Source: Atopobium sp. oral taxon 416
GTDB taxonomy: Bacteria > Actinomycetota > Coriobacteriia > Coriobacteriales > Atopobiaceae
DNA length: 64,000 nucleotides
Assembly: GCF_018128285.1 (NCBI RefSeq)
Contig: NZ_CP072380.1
Span: 1,426,001-1,490,000, forward strand
Direction of reading: 5' to 3'
Shown here: one piece after another, positions 1-10,984 of the stretch
Numbering within the stretch: position 1 is the stretch's first letter
Layout: each line of letters begins with the position of its first letter
Notes under the pieces: generated by a model
Told to the model about the DNA's origin: nothing
Databases searched by the model: none
What the model saw: only the letters and a program-made list of their open reading frames with translations
Translations under genes and position numbers: made by a program

Positions 1-1
1 G

Positions 2-2212
2 AACGATATCACCGGCACCACGCCTGCTTCCTTTGAGCCGGCGCTTGACTACTGCGTCGTGAAGATCCCACGTTTTGCCTTTGAGAAGTTTGAAGGCGCC
101 TCAGAGACTCTGACCACCCGTATGAAGTCCGTGGGTGAGGTCATGGCGATCGGCTCCACCTTTGAGGAAGCGCTGCAGAAGGCATTGCGTTCGCTCGAGG
201 AGGGACACTTCGGTCTGGACTTCGATGGCTCTATGGAGTTCGACGAGGAGAATTTTGAGGACAACATTCGCCGGGCGACTCCGAAGCGGATCCTCTATAT
301 CGGTGAGGCAATGAGACGGGGCTGGGGCGTGGAGAAGATCCACAAGCTTACTGGCATCGACAACTGGTTCCTCTATCGTATCCAGGACATCGTAGAGGCT
401 GCTAAGGCGATCCAGAAACGCGGACTTTCCGGTTTGGATGCCAAACACCTGCTGGCGGCTAAGCAGCTTGGCTTCAGTGATGCCCAGATCGGCTACCTGA
501 CCAACCAGCCTGAGGCGGTCATCAGGGCGCTGCGAGAAGTCCTCCATGTGAAGCCACAACTGAAGACCGTCGATACGTGCGCAGGGGAGTTTGCTTCCCG
601 CACCAACTACCACTACTTCACCTATGAGCAAGGTGGTAAAAGTGAGTTCTGTGAGGCTAAAAAGCCGCGTGTCGTGATCCTCTCTGCCGGCCCCAACAGA
701 ATTGGGCAGGGCATTGAGTTTGACTACTGCTGTGTCCATGCGGCGTATGCCTTGGAGAACCGAGGCTTTGAGACCGTAATGGTCAATTGCAACCCGGAGA
801 CCGTCTCCACCGACTATGACACCTCAGACAGGCTCTACTTTGAGCCCTTGACCTTTGAAGATGTTATGAATGTCGTCGAGATGGAGAAGCCCCAGGGCGT
901 GATTGTGACCTTGGGCGGCCAGACCCCGATCAACCTCTCGAGCAGGCTCAAGAAGGCTGGCGTGCCGATTATGGGTACGCAGCCGGAGTCAATCGACCTG
1001 GCTGAGGATAGAGATAGATTCTCCTCTCTGCTTGACTCTCTCGATATTGCCTATCCGCTCTCGAGTGTGGCGAAGACCTTTGAAGAGGCCAAGAAGGTTG
1101 CAAGGCACATCGGCTATCCGCTGATCGTGCGGCCGAGCTACGTGCTTGGTGGCAGAGGTATGGCAATCGTCTACGACGACAACGACCTGAAGAAGTACAT
1201 GGCTGAGGCGACTCAGGTTTCCCCGGACCACCCGGTGTATCTGGACTCCTTCCTGGAGGATGCAATCGAGCTCGATGTGGATGCGCTGTGTGACGGCAAT
1301 GAGTGCTATGTGGGCTCAGTGCTTGAACACATCGAGGAGTGCGGTATCCACTCCGGTGACTCTGCCTGCTGCTTCCCGCCCTTCAGCCTCTCTGACACGA
1401 TTGTGTCGAGGATCCGGTCGATCACGACCAAACTGGCATTAGCCTGCCATATCCATGGCCTCTTAAATGTTCAGTTTGCCGTAAAGGATGAACAGATCTT
1501 CGTTATTGAGCTCAACCCGCGTGCGAGCCGCACGGTGCCCTTCAGCTCCAAGGCAAGCGGAATACCTTTGGCCAAGTATGCGGCGCTCATTATGAGCGGG
1601 GAGAGCATCGACTCCTTCCATCTGCCGGATCCAGCGCGTGACTTCGGCTACTTTGCGGTGAAGGAGGCGGTGATGCCGTGGAGCAGGTTCCCGGGCGCTG
1701 AGGTCATCCTGGGGCCTGAGATGAAATCCACCGGTGAGGTCATGGGTCTTGATACGACCTTTCCGAGGGCCTATGCGAAGACTCGTGAGGCCATCGACTA
1801 CGATCTGCCGATGTCCGACAACGTGTTTGTGAGTGTCTGTGACCGTGACAAGCGCTCGATTGCACCGGTTGCGATGTCACTGAGGCACTTAGGCTACAAC
1901 CTGGTTGCGACGAAGGGCACCGCAAAGACGCTGCGTGCGGCGGGCATCGATTGCGCGATCGTGAAACCGATCCGTGAGGGGCATCCGAATGTGTTGGACC
2001 TGATGAGAAACGGTGAGGTCGCGTTTTTGATCAACACCCCGCACGGGCACAACTCCCGCGGCGACGGCACCAAGATCAGAAGCGAGGCCGTGGAGCGCGG
2101 TATCGATATGGCCACCACGATGTCCGCAGCGACGGCGCTGGTACAGTCGATCGAGACGCTGCGTGAGACTACTCTTGGTGTCTATGCCCTGCAGGATCTG
2201 TCGGACCGGTAA
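2..2212 (+). CDS. carB: Carbamoyl-phosphate synthase large chain, 5'-truncated by window edge
   Basis: Makes carbamoyl phosphate from bicarbonate, ammonia (delivered from glutamine by CarA) and two ATP, for pyrimidine and arginine synthesis. The frame is already open at base 2; about 736 residues are present and roughly the first 300 of a ~1070-residue protein lie outside the window. The visible part begins in the first ATP-grasp half (motif TTPASFEPALDYCVVKIPRF), runs through the oligomerisation region and the second ATP-grasp domain (RPSYVLGGRGM, ELNPRASRTVPF), and ends with the C-terminal MGS-like allosteric domain (VFVSVCDRDK, LINTPHG). No frame damage is seen. A GTG at 59 is an internal valine, not a start. 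It is followed by tRNA-Leu and tig, so it is probably the last gene of a car/pyr operon. Identification is firm. Confidence 0.97.
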   Translation, partial: NDITGTTPASFEPALDYCVVKIPRFAFEKFEGASETLTTRMKSVGEVMAIGSTFEEALQKALRSLEEGHFGLDFDGSMEFDEENFEDNIRRATPKRILYIGEAMRRGWGVEKIHKLTGIDNWFLYRIQDIVEAAKAIQKRGLSGLDAKHLLAAKQLGFSDAQIGYLTNQPEAVIRALREVLHVKPQLKTVDTCAGEFASRTNYHYFTYEQGGKSEFCEAKKPRVVILSAGPNRIGQGIEFDYCCVHAAYALENRGFETVMVNCNPETVSTDYDTSDRLYFEPLTFEDVMNVVEMEKPQGVIVTLGGQTPINLSSRLKKAGVPIMGTQPESIDLAEDRDRFSSLLDSLDIAYPLSSVAKTFEEAKKVARHIGYPLIVRPSYVLGGRGMAIVYDDNDLKKYMAEATQVSPDHPVYLDSFLEDAIELDVDALCDGNECYVGSVLEHIEECGIHSGDSACCFPPFSLSDTIVSRIRSITTKLALACHIHGLLNVQFAVKDEQIFVIELNPRASRTVPFSSKASGIPLAKYAALIMSGESIDSFHLPDPARDFGYFAVKEAVMPWSRFPGAEVILGPEMKSTGEVMGLDTTFPRAYAKTREAIDYDLPMSDNVFVSVCDRDKRSIAPVAMSLRHLGYNLVATKGTAKTLRAAGIDCAIVKPIREGHPNVLDLMRNGEVAFLINTPHGHNSRGDGTKIRSEAVERGIDMATTMSAATALVQSIETLRETTLGVYALQDLSDR

Positions 2213-2323
2213 GGAACTGATCGTAGACGACGGCTCAGTGTGAACATGATATGGTGGGTGCGTACAAATTCGCGTACAGAGAGGGAAAAATTTAGCTTCA
2301 GGTGCACGCAAATCCCTGAAATT

Positions 2324-2332
2324 TGCTATTAT
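2324..2332 (+). promoter_or_regulatory. Extended -10 promoter of tRNA-Leu
   Basis: TGC followed by TATTAT (2327-2332) is an extended -10 element. The tRNA starts 22 bases after it, a normal distance for a short 5' leader. No good -35 is seen. Inference from sequence only. Confidence 0.4.
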
Positions 2333-2354
2333 TCTTAGTCTGTGCGTGTATGTT

Positions 2355-2441
2355 GCGGGCGTGGCGGAACTGGTAGACGCGCTGGATTTAGGTTCCAGTG
2401 AGATTTATCTCATGAAGGTTCAAGTCCTTTCGCCCGCACCA
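2355..2441 (+). tRNA. tRNA-Leu, anticodon UAG
   Basis: Acceptor stem GCGGGCG (2355-2361) pairs with CGCCCGC (2431-2437), discriminator A, and the CCA end is encoded (2439-2441). The anticodon stem CTGGA/TCCAG encloses loop TTTAGGT, so the anticodon is TAG (2389-2391), reading CUA and other CUN leucine codons. A long variable arm (AGATTTATCT region) is typical of class II tRNAs such as tRNA-Leu. The T-arm carries GGTTCAAGTCC. 87 nt. Confidence 0.97.
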
Positions 2442-2511
2442 CTCAATACAGGATAAATGTGAGAAACTGCGTCAGGAAACACAGCTTGCAGAACGAGTTC
2501 ATGGAGGAACC

Positions 2512-3921
2512 TTGAAGATTACCGTCACAGCAGATGAGCGTAAAGACAACGAGCTCTCCGCTCAACTCACCATCTCCAAAGAGGATGTCAACAAAGCGAT
2601 CAAAGATACGTATAGGACCATTGCTAACCGCTACAACTTCAAAGGATTCCGCCGTGGCCATACCCCGCGCCCTGTTATTGACTCTCTTATAGGCAGAGAT
2701 GCCGTCCTGGCAGACGCCACCAACCAGCTCCTCAACGACGTTGAGCCGCAGATGCTCAACGAGCTGGACATCGTCCCGGTTGAGCAGGTGAGCTTCGGCA
2801 AAGATCCGAAGATCGCTAAGGAGGGCGAAGAGTACGACTGCACCGTCGCGATCCCGGTCCGTCCTGAGGTTGAGCTTGACTCCTACGACGCGCCGTCCAT
2901 CCAGATGCCGCCTGAGGAGGCCACTGAAGCCGAGATCGATCAGCAGCTCGACCAGCTGATGAGCTATCACGAGACCGTTGAGTCCATCAAAGAAGACCGC
3001 GGTGTGCAGAAGGGCGACATTATCGCTGCCGACATCACCGACAAAGAGAACGCGTCTGACCTTGTCGGCAAGGGCAAGATCCTGAACACCGACTCTTCCA
3101 CCTATTCCTCTGACTTCATTGATGGCCTCATGGGCATGAAAAAGGGCGACACCAAGGACATCTCCTGGACCACGACCGAGAAGAAGGAAGACGGTGACGT
3201 TGTCACCAAACACACTGCCACGGTCAAGCTCACAGATATCCGTGAGCAGGTTACTCCTGAGCTCACCGATGAGTTCTCTAAGAAGAACTTCGGCTTCGAC
3301 ACGATCAAAGAGCTCCGTGACGCCGTGAAGGACGACATTGAGTCTGACAAAAAGACGTCACTTCCGAGCCTCAAGGAAGACCGTCTGGTCGAGAAGCTCG
3401 GTGAGCGCGTCAAGCTCGATCCGATCCCTGAGAACTATGTCAATCAGGTCCTGAACGAGATCGCCCAGCAGTTCCTGACCCAGCTGCAGCGTCAGGGCCT
3501 CACGCTGGACATCTACCTGAAGGCCCGTGGCATCTCTTCCGATGAGTTCATGAAGGATCTGCGCGAGCAGGCAGACGAGCGTGCCCGTCAGTCGCTGGCT
3601 CTCGATGCCCTCGCAAAGCACCTCAATGAGGATGTCACTGAGGACGATATCGAGGACGAGTTCAAGCGCTCTGGTGCTCAGGACATCAAGGCCCAGATCA
3701 AGACCTTCACGGACAATGGACAGATGCCCGCAATCAGAGAGTCCATCCGCCGCGAGAAGGCACTGAAGTGGATGGTGGACAACGCTGAGGTCAATATCGT
3801 CGACGAGATCGCTGAGAAGGACAAGAAGGACGATGACGACTCTGACAAGGCTGATGACTCCGACAAGGCCGACGAGAAAGCTGAGGACGCCAAGCCGGCT
3901 GACGAGGACGACAACAAGTAG
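2512..3921 (+). CDS. tig: Trigger factor
   Basis: Ribosome-bound chaperone and peptidyl-prolyl isomerase that binds nascent chains at the exit tunnel. The 469-residue product has the ribosome-binding domain with the signature GFRRGHTP at residues 45-52, an FKBP-type PPIase domain at about 155-245, and the helical C-terminal chaperone domain to about 425. The last ~40 residues are an unusual Asp/Glu/Lys-rich tail (DKKDDDDSDKADDSDK). The start is TTG, chosen because GGAGG (2503-2507) lies just upstream and the first residues MKITV match the family. It is followed by clpP and clpX, the common tig-clpP-clpX order. Function is certain; the role of the acidic tail is unknown. Confidence 0.96.
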   Translation: MKITVTADERKDNELSAQLTISKEDVNKAIKDTYRTIANRYNFKGFRRGHTPRPVIDSLIGRDAVLADATNQLLNDVEPQMLNELDIVPVEQVSFGKDPKIAKEGEEYDCTVAIPVRPEVELDSYDAPSIQMPPEEATEAEIDQQLDQLMSYHETVESIKEDRGVQKGDIIAADITDKENASDLVGKGKILNTDSSTYSSDFIDGLMGMKKGDTKDISWTTTEKKEDGDVVTKHTATVKLTDIREQVTPELTDEFSKKNFGFDTIKELRDAVKDDIESDKKTSLPSLKEDRLVEKLGERVKLDPIPENYVNQVLNEIAQQFLTQLQRQGLTLDIYLKARGISSDEFMKDLREQADERARQSLALDALAKHLNEDVTEDDIEDEFKRSGAQDIKAQIKTFTDNGQMPAIRESIRREKALKWMVDNAEVNIVDEIAEKDKKDDDDSDKADDSDKADEKAEDAKPADEDDNK

Positions 3922-3961
3922 TTTTTAGTTCCACTATTTGGACACATCTTAAAAAATTTGC

Positions 3962-4000
3962 TATCCCCAGTAATGCGTAGGCATCTGCTGGGGATATTCT
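3962..4000 (+). terminator. Hairpin between tig and clpP
   Basis: TATCCCCAG (3962-3970) pairs with CTGGGGATA (3988-3996), with a second small stem ATGC/GCAT in the loop, followed by TTCTT. Likely an intrinsic terminator or processing hairpin; the T-run is weak. Confidence 0.55.
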
Positions 4001-4034
4001 TAGAGGCCTATCATATTTGCAAAAGGAGTTTTGT

Positions 4035-4655
4035 ATGCACAATCCGAAGGATATCCCTCTGATTCCATATGTCGTAGAGCAAACCCCACGTGGTGAACGC
4101 AGCTACGACATCTATTCACGCCTGTTGAATGACCGTATCGTCTTCTTGGGCGAGGAAGTTACGAAAGAATCTGCAAACCTGGTTATCGCCCAGTTGCTCC
4201 ATTTGGAGAGCCAGGATTCTGACAAGGACATCTCCCTCTATATTGATTCGCCTGGCGGAGATGTTTATGCTGGATTAGGTATTATCGATACGATGAACTT
4301 CATCAAGCCGGATGTTTCCACGATCTGCGTCGGTATGGCAGCTTCGATGGGCGCCGCTATTCTGGCTTCCGGTCAGAAGGGCAAGCGCTATTCGCTGCCG
4401 AACTCTATGATCCTGATTCACCAGCCGAGCTCTGGCGTCCAGGGTCAGGAGACCGACATTGAGATTGTCGCGAACGAGACCAAGTGGATCCGCCAGCGTC
4501 TCAATGAGATGTTGAGCCAGGCCACCGGTCAGCCGATCGAGAAGATCAACAAGGACACTGAGCGTGACAACTACATGCGTCCTCAGGAAGCACTTGACTA
4601 TGGCTTGATCGACAAGATCGTCCAGTCGCGTAAGGAATCAGCAAGCGAGGAGTAG
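4035..4655 (+). CDS. clpP: ATP-dependent Clp protease proteolytic subunit
   Basis: Serine peptidase that forms the double-heptamer barrel fed by ClpX. The 206-residue product shows the catalytic triad in the expected spacing: Ser104 (GMAASMG), His129 (ILIHQPSSG) and Asp178 (KDTERDNY). The Gly-rich oxyanion-hole segment [10 protein letters not shown] is intact. The start at ATG 4035 is chosen because AGGAG (4024-4028) sits six bases upstream; an in-frame TTG at 4017 lies before the ribosome-binding site and is unlikely. Only three bases separate its stop from clpX, so the two are co-transcribed. No sign of being one of several divergent ClpP paralogues is visible in the window. Confidence 0.97.
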   Translation: MHNPKDIPLIPYVVEQTPRGERSYDIYSRLLNDRIVFLGEEVTKESANLVIAQLLHLESQDSDKDISLYIDSPGGDVYAGLGIIDTMNFIKPDVSTICVGMAASMGAAILASGQKGKRYSLPNSMILIHQPSSGVQGQETDIEIVANETKWIRQRLNEMLSQATGQPIEKINKDTERDNYMRPQEALDYGLIDKIVQSRKESASEE

Positions 4656-4658
4656 TGA

Positions 4659-5981
<1,323 letters not shown>

Positions 5982-6006
5982 CTCTGATTGCATCATTACA
6001 ATGAAC

Positions 6007-6042
6007 AAGACCCAGGAGATCAAATGTCTTCTGGGCCTTGTA
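6007..6042 (+). terminator. Terminator after clpX
   Basis: AAGACCCAGGAGA (6007-6019) pairs with TCTTCTGGGCCTT (6027-6039) with one A-C mismatch and a seven-base loop, followed by GTAT. It lies 25 bases after the clpX stop. Confidence 0.55.
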
Positions 6043-6058
6043 TCATATCGGGATAGTG

Positions 6059-7282
6059 TTAATGCTGTTTGTTGAGCCGTACCTTGAAGAGTTCCCTGAG
6101 CTGATCGTAGTCGGTGGAGTCGTTCAACTGAGATCTCCGCCCCAGTCTGAAGAGCCCTGGCAGCAGGTGCTCACAGGAAGTGGCCTCCTCCGGATGCTTT
6201 GAGTCCAGGGTAAAGAGGGTGACAAGCGAGATGGTATGGTCGTTTCCCCAGGAGATACCCTTCTTCAGCATCAATACAGAATCAAACGGTTGATGTTTGA
6301 TGGGACGGATGGGTTTCAGGATCGCCACCCTATTTCAAAGTAATCAGTAAAGAGCTGCCCTCCGTTCTGCTACGAGCTTCGAGAGGATCTCAGTTTTGAG
6401 CCAGGCATCTGTTTTTTTGACGACAAGTAATCGATTGCAGCCTCTCTGATATCTGTATCAGAGACATACCAGCGCGTGCGATCAAAGAGCTTAAGCACAG
6501 TCTCTGCAGAGATACCAGTGACTCGTGCTGAGTGCTTCTACAGAGTCTATCCATCGGGTGGGTTGGAAGGGTAACCGATACGGGGATCCTCCTCACTGAT
6601 GCTGTGATCGGTGGTGAACACAATATCGGTATCCGGATTGAGAGCCTGTTGGCCAAGCGACATGAATCTGATGGAGAACGCTACGCCCACAAACTGATCG
6701 GCGATCTCTTTGCTGAGGGCTTCCTGATCCGCTTGATCCAAGGTGCTCAGGATTACAATACGCCTGGGTTGCGGCTTTCGGCGCTGCAACGATTCCTGTA
6801 GTCAATCTGCTACATGGTTCACTCCACCGGCGGTAAAGGTAAGACTGTACCGGTTGCCTAAAAGATGGGAAAGATAGACTGCCACATCCATCGTGAAGCT
6901 GTAGTTGTTGAGACAGACATTGGAGCTTTCATGCGGCTCCAACAGATTTTCTTGAATCCTGATCAGTACTTTGGGCAGATAGGGCGTCAGCTGCTCAACC
7001 AGTTTGTAATTACCGGAGAAGTACGGCTTGACACGTGAGCTTTAACGCGGTGTTTTCTGCAGGATTATGCAATGCCCAAAGTCGGGATGACAGGATGGAT
7101 TGAACTAGACACAAGCCTGTGCAACCCACACAATGCTCTGATGGGATTGCTCCTTGTTCCCATTGGTACGAAAGTAGGGCACCGTGTGGCTGTCCGTTAA
7201 TTGGTGATCCGCAGCAGCACCGCGATGGGCATAGGCAGAATCTGAATCCACTGTAGGTACTGCTCATAGAGGAGCTGTACAT
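6059..7282 (-). pseudogene. Decayed PRD/PTS-domain transcription antiterminator-type regulator
   Basis: No intact gene spans this 1.4 kb gap, but the minus strand carries coding relics in the order expected for a BglG/LicR/MtlR-type regulator. About 7020-6800 encodes a PRD-like helical segment (NYKLVEQLTPYLPKVLIRI) ending in an in-frame TGA. About 6789-6547 reads as an EIIB-like domain (RRIVILSTLDQADQEALSKE, then DTDIVFTTDHSI). About 6545-6059 reads as an EIIA type-2-like domain (VAILKPIRPIKHQPFDSV, then LKKGISWGND). Several frameshifts and stops separate the pieces, so it cannot make a full protein. Such regulators are controlled by PTS phosphorylation and usually sit beside a sugar PTS operon; none is present here. 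Family assignment is from remembered motif patterns and is moderately secure. Confidence 0.55.
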
Positions 7283-7448
7283 ACATGTAAGGGCTTTAAC
7301 CTCAATTTCCAGGCTCTGTGCGTGCGTGGTATGCTACTCTTTGGCTCTTTTGCAAGAGTCTTCTACACACAAGGTTTCTGTTTAAGGCGCGCGCCCATGA
7401 CACGAGTGCCTCCACCGTTAAACGGAGCATGTCGAAAGGTTTTGTATC

Positions 7449-10139
7449 GTGGAAGAAATGCCTAAGACCTATGACCCAAGCACCAATGAGCCACGCTTGA
7501 TTAAAGCGTGGATGGACGCGGGCTGCTATCAGCGTAACAAGGGCACCGGGGACTGCACCGTGGTGATACCGCCTCCCAATGTTACCGGTATCCTGCACAT
7601 GGGCCATGCAATGGATGATTCTACTCAGGATACGTTTATCCGCTACAACCGTATGCGCGGCCGTTCGACCCGCTGGATCCTGGGAACGGACCACGCCGGT
7701 ATCGCGACGCAGACCAAGGTCGATAAAGCGCTGAAGGATCAGGGCAAAAATCGCCTCGAGATGGGTCGCGACAAGTTCATTGACGCCTGCTGGGACTGGA
7801 CCCGCAAATACGGTGGCACCATTATCAACCAGATCAAGCGTATGGGCTGCTCCATCGACTTCTCCGATCCGCAGTTTACGATGAGCCCACAATTCAGCAA
7901 GGCGGTCCGCAAGGTCTTTGTGGACTGGTATCACGCCAGGCTGATCTACCGCGGCAAGCGTATCGTCAACTGGTGCCCCCATTGCCACACCGCTATCTCC
8001 GACGATGAGGTGGAGTACAAGGACGAGAAGGGCCATCTGTGGTTCATGAAGTACCCGCTGACTGAGCCGGTTGACGGAATCAAATACATCACGATTGCGA
8101 CGACTCGTCCGGAGACGATGCTGGGCGATACCGGCATCGCCGTGAGCCCGAAAGACCCCGACAAGCAGAAGTTCGTGGGCAAGACCGTGATACTTCCGAT
8201 CGTGAACCGTAAGATCCCGATCTTCTCCGATTGGCATGTCGATCCTAAGTTTGGTACCGGCTTTGTGAAAGTGACGCCGGCCCACGATCCAAACGACTAT
8301 GTGATGGGCCAGACACACAACCTGCCGCAGATCAATATCTTTGACGAGACTGCACATGTGGTTGACGGCTACGGCGAGTTCTCCGGGATGGACCGCGATG
8401 AGGCGCGTGAGGCTATCTGCGACTGGTTTGAGAAGCACGATCTGATGGACCACATCGAAGAGCTCGACCACTCCGTGATGCACTGCTACCGCTGCGGCAC
8501 CGCGTTGGAGCCTTGGCTCTCCGAGCAGTGGTTCGTGGCCGTCGATAAGCTCAAGGACCGTGCCTACAAGGCCGTTAAGGATGGGGAGGTCAAGTTCCAC
8601 CCCGCACGCTGGTCTCAGACCTACTTCACCTGGATGGACAACCTGAAGGACTGGTGCATCTCCCGGCAGCTGTGGTGGGGCCACCGCATCCCGGTCTTCT
8701 ATTGTAAGGACTGCGGCTGGGAAGATGCCCTGATGGAGGATCCGACCGAGTGCCCGAAGTGCCACAGCAGGCATATCCACCAGGATCCGGATGTTCTGGA
8801 CACCTGGTTCTCCTCGCAGCTGTGGCCTTTTGCCACGCAGGGCTGGCCGGATTGCACCGACCAGATGGAAGGCCACTACCCGACGAAGGTGTTAGTCACC
8901 GCCCGTGATATTATCGCCCTCTGGGTCGCCCGCATGATCATGAGCTCACTCTACTTCACCGATCAGGTGCCGTTCTACGACGTCTACATCTACGCGACGA
9001 TACTCGCAAAAGATGGTAGCCGCATGTCCAAGTCTAAGGGCAACGGCGTTGACCCGATGGATCTGATTCAAAAGTATGGCGCCGACGCGATGCGTTACAA
9101 CCTGCTAACCTTGATCACCAACAACCAGGACGTGAAGTTCGACGCGCAGATCGACAAGAAGACCAAAAAACTGATCAAGTCTCCGCGCACCGAACAGGCA
9201 CGCTCCTTTGTGACGAAGATTTGGAACGCCTCCCGCTTCGTGCAGATGAACCTGGACGGCTATACACCGGGAGCCCCGAAGGCAGAGACCGCCGAGGATG
9301 CCTGGATGCTCTCCCGCCTGGCCAAGACCGTGAAGAACGCAACCGACCAACTCGAGACCTACAACTTCGGCGACTATGCGCGTGATCTCCAGAACTTCTT
9401 CTGGGGTGAGGTCTGTGACTGGTATATCGAGCTGTGCAAGCCGAGGCTGCTCCACGGTACTCCTGAGGAAAAGCTGCAGGTGCAGCGCAACCTGGTCTTC
9501 GTACTCGACGTTTCGATGCGCCTTCTGCATCCGGTCATGCCATTCGTGACCGAGAGCGTCTGGGATGCCCTGCCGGCTTCCGGCTTAGATGACCACTCCG
9601 CCCAGTTCCTGATGGTGGCACAGTGGCCAGAACCTGAGCGCTTCACCCAGTTCATCAACGAGCAGGCAGAGCACGACTTTGAACTCGCGACCCGTGTCAT
9701 CTCCGCGGTACGTTCAGTCCGTGCCCGCTATCGCCTCTCCCCGAAAGCACAGCTCGACGTGGCTGTGAAGTCCACGCCGGAAGATGCAGCCGTCCTCGAG
9801 TCCCAGCGTGGGTTTATATGCAGCGTCGGCTACATTGATCAGCTGGCGCTGGGCCAGGAGCAGGAGAAGCCGAGGGGCTCCGTCTCTGTCACTGACATCG
9901 GTCTCGAGATCTTTGTTGTGGTCGGCGGCCTGGTTGACTTCGAGGCAGAGACTAAGCGTCTGCACAAGGAGCTGGATGCCGCCAAGAAGAACCTTGCCGG
10001 TGTTGAACGCATACTCAACAACAAGGGATTCATGGCAAAAGCCGCACCTGCCATCATCGAGAAGAAACAGAACCAGAAGAAGGAATTCGAGACCACGATT
10101 GCCCAGTTGCAGGAGCAACTTACGGACTTTGAAGACTAA
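7449..10139 (+). CDS. valS: Valyl-tRNA synthetase
   Basis: Class I aminoacyl-tRNA synthetase that charges tRNA-Val and edits mischarged threonine. The 896-residue product has the HIGH-type motif HMGH at residues 50-53 (PPPNVTGILHMGH) and a KMSKS-type loop written RMSKSKGN at 525-532. The inserted editing domain lies between (TTRPETMLGDTGIAV). The anticodon-binding domain and a C-terminal coiled coil (about 835-896, EAETKRLHKELDAAKKNLAG) complete the normal architecture. The start is taken as GTG 7449 with AAAGG nine bases upstream; ATG 7458 (MPKTYDP) is a possible alternative. No T-box motif is visible upstream. It stands alone, followed by a strong hairpin. Confidence 0.96.
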   Translation: MEEMPKTYDPSTNEPRLIKAWMDAGCYQRNKGTGDCTVVIPPPNVTGILHMGHAMDDSTQDTFIRYNRMRGRSTRWILGTDHAGIATQTKVDKALKDQGKNRLEMGRDKFIDACWDWTRKYGGTIINQIKRMGCSIDFSDPQFTMSPQFSKAVRKVFVDWYHARLIYRGKRIVNWCPHCHTAISDDEVEYKDEKGHLWFMKYPLTEPVDGIKYITIATTRPETMLGDTGIAVSPKDPDKQKFVGKTVILPIVNRKIPIFSDWHVDPKFGTGFVKVTPAHDPNDYVMGQTHNLPQINIFDETAHVVDGYGEFSGMDRDEAREAICDWFEKHDLMDHIEELDHSVMHCYRCGTALEPWLSEQWFVAVDKLKDRAYKAVKDGEVKFHPARWSQTYFTWMDNLKDWCISRQLWWGHRIPVFYCKDCGWEDALMEDPTECPKCHSRHIHQDPDVLDTWFSSQLWPFATQGWPDCTDQMEGHYPTKVLVTARDIIALWVARMIMSSLYFTDQVPFYDVYIYATILAKDGSRMSKSKGNGVDPMDLIQKYGADAMRYNLLTLITNNQDVKFDAQIDKKTKKLIKSPRTEQARSFVTKIWNASRFVQMNLDGYTPGAPKAETAEDAWMLSRLAKTVKNATDQLETYNFGDYARDLQNFFWGEVCDWYIELCKPRLLHGTPEEKLQVQRNLVFVLDVSMRLLHPVMPFVTESVWDALPASGLDDHSAQFLMVAQWPEPERFTQFINEQAEHDFELATRVISAVRSVRARYRLSPKAQLDVAVKSTPEDAAVLESQRGFICSVGYIDQLALGQEQEKPRGSVSVTDIGLEIFVVVGGLVDFEAETKRLHKELDAAKKNLAGVERILNNKGFMAKAAPAIIEKKQNQKKEFETTIAQLQEQLTDFED

Positions 10140-10173
10140 GCGCGACGGTTACAACCGAATACCGTATGAGCAG

Positions 10174-10202
10174 AGGGCTGGTTCACAGAACCAGCCCTTC
10201 TC
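10174..10202 (+). terminator. Terminator after valS
   Basis: Perfect 11-bp stem AGGGCTGGTTC (10174-10184) / GAACCAGCCCT (10188-10198) with a three-base loop, followed by TCTC. Lies 34 bases after the valS stop. Confidence 0.7.
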
Positions 10203-10484
10203 ACAAGGAAGTTGCCTGTTCTTCTCTTATCTGTACACAGAGATTTCTCATGCTGTTGATTATTTTGGTTCGATCCTAAAAGCTGTGGGCCGGTGCCCGA
10301 AGCGTAGTGCCCGCAAAGACAGAAAAGCGGCCATCCTCTAGAATCTTGCATCGCAACATATAGACCCGAACAAGGATGGAGCGCGCTGACAAGTGTAGCA
10401 TCGCCAGCAGCCCAGCTGCCGCCCGCTTGCCATGCCAAAGAAGCTCCTACCTTCCTTTCAATCCCCTCGCATCTCGAGGGCTTC

Positions 10485-10933
10485 GTGCAGACGGGAGAGC
10501 TCAGAGAAGCTGTCCGCACCGAGGAGGTCGAAACGTCGTCCAAAAGATACCCGACGCCGCCCCGCATACTCTCCGTACCGGGCAGGCTCGAAGTAAAGGA
10601 CACACCGTCGTGCTCCTGCTGCGGGCAGCCGATGGAGAAAAACGGCAGGACTCCCATCGCGCTTTGGCATCTCCTGCTCGAGATGGAGAGGCAAGGATAG
10701 AGGTGTCCCGGCCAAGATGGGCATGCAGGGAGTGCGGGGCCTCCTGCATGGAGGATGTGCCCTTCAGGGCTTCAGGCCAGCGCATCACGCTGTTGCTGCT
10801 TGTCTTCGTGTGCGACCTGCTCGCCCTGGGGCAGACCCTCAAGGCGGTGTCGCTCACGGCAGGCTTCAACAGAAACGTCGTGAAAAAGATCGAGCGCACA
10901 GGCAAGGCCCTCTCTAGTCGAAGGCTTCCTTAG
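10485..10933 (+). pseudogene. N-terminal remnant of an ISL3-type transposase
   Basis: Two overlapping frames carry the paired zinc-finger start of ISL3-family transposases. The first frame has CSCCGQPMEKNGRTPI (to about 10690). After a frameshift, WACRECGASCMEDVPF and a helix-turn-helix-like stretch (SLTAGFNRNVVKKIERTG) follow to 10933. The catalytic DDE region is missing. The last ~45 bases (10898-10945) recur almost unchanged at 18585-18632 in a different context, which suggests that the debris at both places was shuffled by recombination. The 10203-10484 stretch before it shows no recognisable gene. Confidence 0.55.
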
Positions 10934-10984
10934 CAACGCTTTAGCACATAGATGAGAGGTGTGGGTCTTTATGCGTCCTTAAGG

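Noticed and set aside
101-739. Long minus-strand frame opposite carB, and similar long antisense frames opposite valS, galT, adhE and mglA
   Set aside because: These follow from codon bias of the real gene on the other strand; no ribosome-binding sites or domain patterns support them.
2213-2354. Terminator for carB from GCAAAT/ATTTGC at 2308-2326
   Set aside because: Six-base stem without a T-run and overlapping the probable tRNA promoter; too weak.
7283-7448. T-box leader before valS
   Set aside because: No AGGGTGGNACCGCG motif, specifier loop or terminator is visible.
7302-8876. 524-codon minus-strand frame inside valS
   Set aside because: It lies wholly within the conserved valS sequence and has no recognisable domain; antisense artefact.
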